Assembly (NCBI GenBank): GCA_020073085.1
Contig: JAIQFV010000004.1
Location: 169,246 to 233,245 of the forward strand
From: Terriglobia bacterium
Lineage (GTDB): Bacteria > Acidobacteriota > Terriglobia > JAIQFV01
Direction: 5' to 3'
Length of the DNA: 64,000 bases
The position numbers were made by a program, and so were the translations under genes. Under the pieces are notes generated by a model. That model did not search any database and was not told where the DNA came from. It saw only the letters and a program-made list of their open reading frames with translations. Shown here piece by piece: positions 62,005-64,000 of the stretch (position 1 is the first letter of the stretch; the number at the start of each line of letters is the position of its first letter).

Positions 62005-62128
62005 GGGTGGCGCATACATCGCGTTTTGTGCGATGTGTGCGGTGAAGAGTTGATTTGCTCTAAGCTCCTGACGAGCCGACCCACACACAAAACCGTACAC
62101 ATGCCAAGAGCGCATGTGTGCGCCACCC
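62005..62128. mobile_element. Two-hairpin inverted-repeat element, 124 bp
   Basis: The left end GGGTGGCGCATACATCGCG (62005-62023) and the complement of the right end (62110-62128) agree at 17 of 19 bases. Each end folds on itself: CGCATACATCGC with GCGATGTGTGCG on the left, CACATGC with GCATGTG on the right. It truncates the DUF6650-like gene and keeps the frame open. Confidence 0.75.
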
Positions 62129-62508
62129 CGTCCCAGGGCACTATAGAACGTCCAGCTCGCCCAGTGGCCGTGGTGGTTGGCGTACAGAACCGTTTCCCGG
62201 CCATCCACTCCGACCCGGTCCAGGAACTTTCGGCAGGCGGCTCTCATGGCTCGGAGGCTGGCTGCAAACTCGGATTTGGTCCCCAGCTTGCCCAACTCGC
62301 CGCTAAGGAAGTGGCGGATTTCCAGAACTGAGTGGACGCAGTGAGAGGCGACTTCCATCTCCTCTGGGGCGTAGAGCACGCGGCGGTCCTCCAGGAACTC
62401 GATCACCCGGCGAGCCGCACTCACCTCCAGATCGGACGGCTGCCACGACACCCCAACCAGCGGAGTCGAAATGCCCGTCAGCCGGTTCGCAATCTCTGAG
62501 AACTTCAC
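62129..62508 (-). pseudogene. DUF6650-like protein, C-terminally truncated by an inverted-repeat element
   Basis: The frame reads KFSEIANRLTGISTPLVGVSW, RRVIEFLEDRRVLYAPEEME, SVLEIRHFLSGELG and RAMRAACRKFLDRVG, matching what I recall of the DUF6650 family, which normally continues after WTFYSALG. Here the next residues come from the element at 62005-62128, so the true C-terminus is missing. The likely start is GTG 62508 with GGAG 8 bases before it. Such genes often occur beside phage or toxin loci; function unknown. Confidence 0.6.
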
Positions 62509-62622
62509 GCGGTTCACTCCAGCATCATGGACAGCTTCAGCGTCGTTGAGAACTTCTACTTCTTCAGCAGATCATGGAGAGACTCGGCGTTCGCGTCTGG
62601 CTTCTGTGATGTGCAGTTAATC

Positions 62623-63036
62623 CTAGGGCATTTTGCGCGCTGCGATCTTTGCATCTTTGACGACTCTGGCTGCACATTTCGTGAGCGCATCGTCCCAACA
62701 AGAGCCTGTGCTGGTACCAAGAGGCTGATTGTCAACCGATGTAAATTCGACGGTATAGAGCACCTGAGTTCGTTTCCCTTTTTGCTTCCATCCGACATGC
62801 GTGGGAATCGTCACGATCAAGGTTCCTGGTTTCTTCCCACTGCTCAGAGCGAAGGCAGAGGACGATTTGAATGCCTTCTCAAGCGTGTCCTTAAGCCTCA
62901 GCGTCAATCCGTCGTCGCCCCCAGACCACACCTCAACCAGCGTCTGCCTCGTGGAGGCCCCTTCGACCGTGGATTGTGCTATGAACAGGGCAAGTATGAT
63001 CGCGGCGCAACGCATCCAAACTGAGGTTATTTGCAT
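62623..63036 (-). CDS. Small exported protein overlapping the Rhs-zincin gene
   Basis: A 137-residue protein with a signal peptide (WMRCAAIILALFIAQSTVEGA, about 5-26). The mature part has alternating strands (GTLIVTIPTHVGWK, TQVLYTVEFTSVD) and a terminal helix with two cysteines (GSCWDDALTKCAARVVKDAK). ATG 63036 overlaps the last 10 bases of the Rhs-zincin gene, so it is translationally coupled to it. By position it is the best candidate immunity protein for that toxin, and a periplasmic location would suit a protease inhibitor. Confidence 0.65.
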   Translation of the reverse strand: MQITSVWMRCAAIILALFIAQSTVEGASTRQTLVEVWSGGDDGLTLRLKDTLEKAFKSSSAFALSSGKKPGTLIVTIPTHVGWKQKGKRTQVLYTVEFTSVDNQPLGTSTGSCWDDALTKCAARVVKDAKIAARKMP

Positions 63037-64000
63037 ACTGTTTTTCCGTTGTCTGATGTGCACTGCTTTGTGGTTTGGTTCTTCTGTGCTTCCTGCACCT
63101 GCTCCGGCTTCAGATTCGTTCCGGAACGAGAGGTCATGATGTTCGTGTTGTCGTATCCAGGCGTGGGAGTACTCGTTCGGTTGCCCTGAGCATCCCGTGG
63201 TCCCTCTTGGTACTGATCTTTGATTCCAGCAAAATGCAAAATGTCGTGGGCTGCAGCGTCGGTTGCTTGACCGTTGTCGCTATTAATGTGAGCTTCATTT
63301 CCCCCTAACTTGTTCGTGCCCTCACCAGCGCCAGGGTATTTTGTCTGGTCATAACCCGAGCTGAAATCCATCTTGTTCAGCACCCCATTGATCGGCTTGT
63401 CCGTCTCGACAACCTGTATCTTTACGGGAGAACCATTCGTATTGAGTGTGTTATCCCGTTTCACAATCGCAGATACATTGGCGGGCGTGGACGCGCTTCC
63501 AGTGATGTGGACAGGAATTACAAGTGTTGTTTGGCCGGTCGTCTTGTCTACGATCCAGATCCCATCATGCCCATCGGGGTCACCGACCGTGGTCGGATTG
63601 TTCTGGACGTAGCTGTAGAGGTTGAGGCTTTGTGGATTGCCGTAGCGCGCGTAGGGCACGGCTGTGGGCTTCGCGGCCCAGTCTGGGATCATGAAGCGTC
63701 CGAGCGAGGAAGCATAGTACCGAGCACCGAACTCGTCTAAGCCGGATTCTGCATCCCGTTCTTTGCCGGTGAACTTCTGTCTGGTGTCGTCGCTGTTGCT
63801 GTAGCCTGCCACCGAGGATCGGCTCCCGAAAAATGTTGGGATCTCTTCTCCAAACGGCAAATAGTCATGGCGTGCCTGAACGTTGCCACTCGCATCGGTC
63901 ACTAATCTTGTGCTCCCTAGATGATCCGCCGTGAGGTATTTCGTTCCGGCGCCGGTCGCCGCGGTATTGGAGTACTCCGCCACCAGCCTCCCCGTCGCGT
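63027..64000 (-). CDS. Rhs protein with zincin-like C-terminal toxin domain (cut by window edge)
   Basis: The C-terminal 324 residues are visible; the frame is open beyond position 64000 (ATGRLVAEYSN at the edge). The core has DHLGSTRLVTDASGN, YLPFGEEIP, KFTGKERDAESGLDEFGARYYAS and the DPDGH junction. The variable tip contains AAHDILHFAGIKDQY at about 63,205-63,250, followed by GYDNTNIMTSRSG. This fits a zinc peptidase of the HExxHxxGxxD type with a Met-turn (NIM), except that Asp replaces the catalytic Glu. It would act as a protease effector in competing cells. A small exported protein overlaps its end. Confidence 0.88.
   Translation of the reverse strand, partial: ATGRLVAEYSNTAATGAGTKYLTADHLGSTRLVTDASGNVQARHDYLPFGEEIPTFFGSRSSVAGYSNSDDTRQKFTGKERDAESGLDEFGARYYASSLGRFMIPDWAAKPTAVPYARYGNPQSLNLYSYVQNNPTTVGDPDGHDGIWIVDKTTGQTTLVIPVHITGSASTPANVSAIVKRDNTLNTNGSPVKIQVVETDKPINGVLNKMDFSSGYDQTKYPGAGEGTNKLGGNEAHINSDNGQATDAAAHDILHFAGIKDQYQEGPRDAQGNRTSTPTPGYDNTNIMTSRSGTNLKPEQVQEAQKNQTTKQCTSDNGKTVCK

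Noticed and set aside
61498..62517. One 339-residue protein
   Set aside because: It joins a DUF6650-like fragment and a protein with its own signal peptide through an inverted-repeat element, so it is treated as two genes.
55635..64000. Prophage or integrative element around the Rhs region
   Set aside because: No integrase, structural phage gene, attachment site or conjugation gene is visible; small inverted-repeat elements explain the disorder better.

Overview
The window looks like a chromosomal segment of a free-living Gram-negative bacterium with fairly high GC. The best guess is an Acidobacteriota member. This is an inference from the mix of gene families (di-haem DUF1111 protein, Ste24-like M48 protease, YwiC-like protein, solitary metacaspase, Rhs arrays), the many secreted proteins with Gram-negative style signal peptides, and the dense intergenic palindromes. 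No rRNA or other decisive taxonomic marker lies in the window.

Layout. 1-2,600: 5' end of uvrA, a SWIM zinc-finger/DEDD exonuclease, a methyltransferase and a small secreted protein. 2,600-3,420: a 120-bp tandem repeat. 3,421-11,550: a di-haem cytochrome, moaA behind a probable molybdenum-cofactor riboswitch, a YyaL-type thioredoxin-domain protein, and a very large FAD/Fe-S/CCG-domain oxidoreductase. 11,600-20,600: GHMP kinase, tRNA-Leu(CAG), DUF4442 protein, APC permease, metacaspase, acyl-CoA dehydrogenase carrying an in-frame palindrome, a tiny lipoprotein and a DRG-like TGS GTPase, then about 950 bp without a gene. 20,617-32,361: a split acyl-CoA dehydratase-activase system, S9 and M48 peptidases, a cupin and two MFS transporters. 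32,362-33,255: a repeat-rich island with a RAYT (REP-associated tyrosine transposase) pseudogene between REP-like hairpins. 33,256-42,030: periplasmic proteins, DsbA-like protein, TldD/TldE pair, membrane proteins, and a YwiC-like protein divergent from a Crp-family regulator.

42,287-51,179 (minus strand) is a housekeeping block read as TPR protein, ispE, tRNA-Gln, prs, rplY, pth, rpsF, rpsR, rplI, a strong terminator, then dnaB. alr and radC follow on the plus strand at 51,429-53,587.

53,600-64,000 is accessory DNA: an Rhs polymorphic-toxin array on the minus strand. One Rhs protein ends in an EndoU nuclease domain followed by a MafI-like immunity gene. A second runs off the window edge and ends in a zincin-like domain. 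Between them lie decayed Rhs fragments, small membrane or secreted proteins that could be immunity genes, and three inverted-repeat elements (MITE-like). Two copies of one such element supply the same N-terminal peptide to two different truncated reading frames.

Two themes run through the window. The first is short hairpins with a C-TNNA-G cap and changing but self-complementary arms, found at five separate places, including both sides of the RAYT pseudogene. The second is larger two-hairpin elements of about 120-175 bp that have interrupted genes. Neither is a known named family that I can confirm without a database search.
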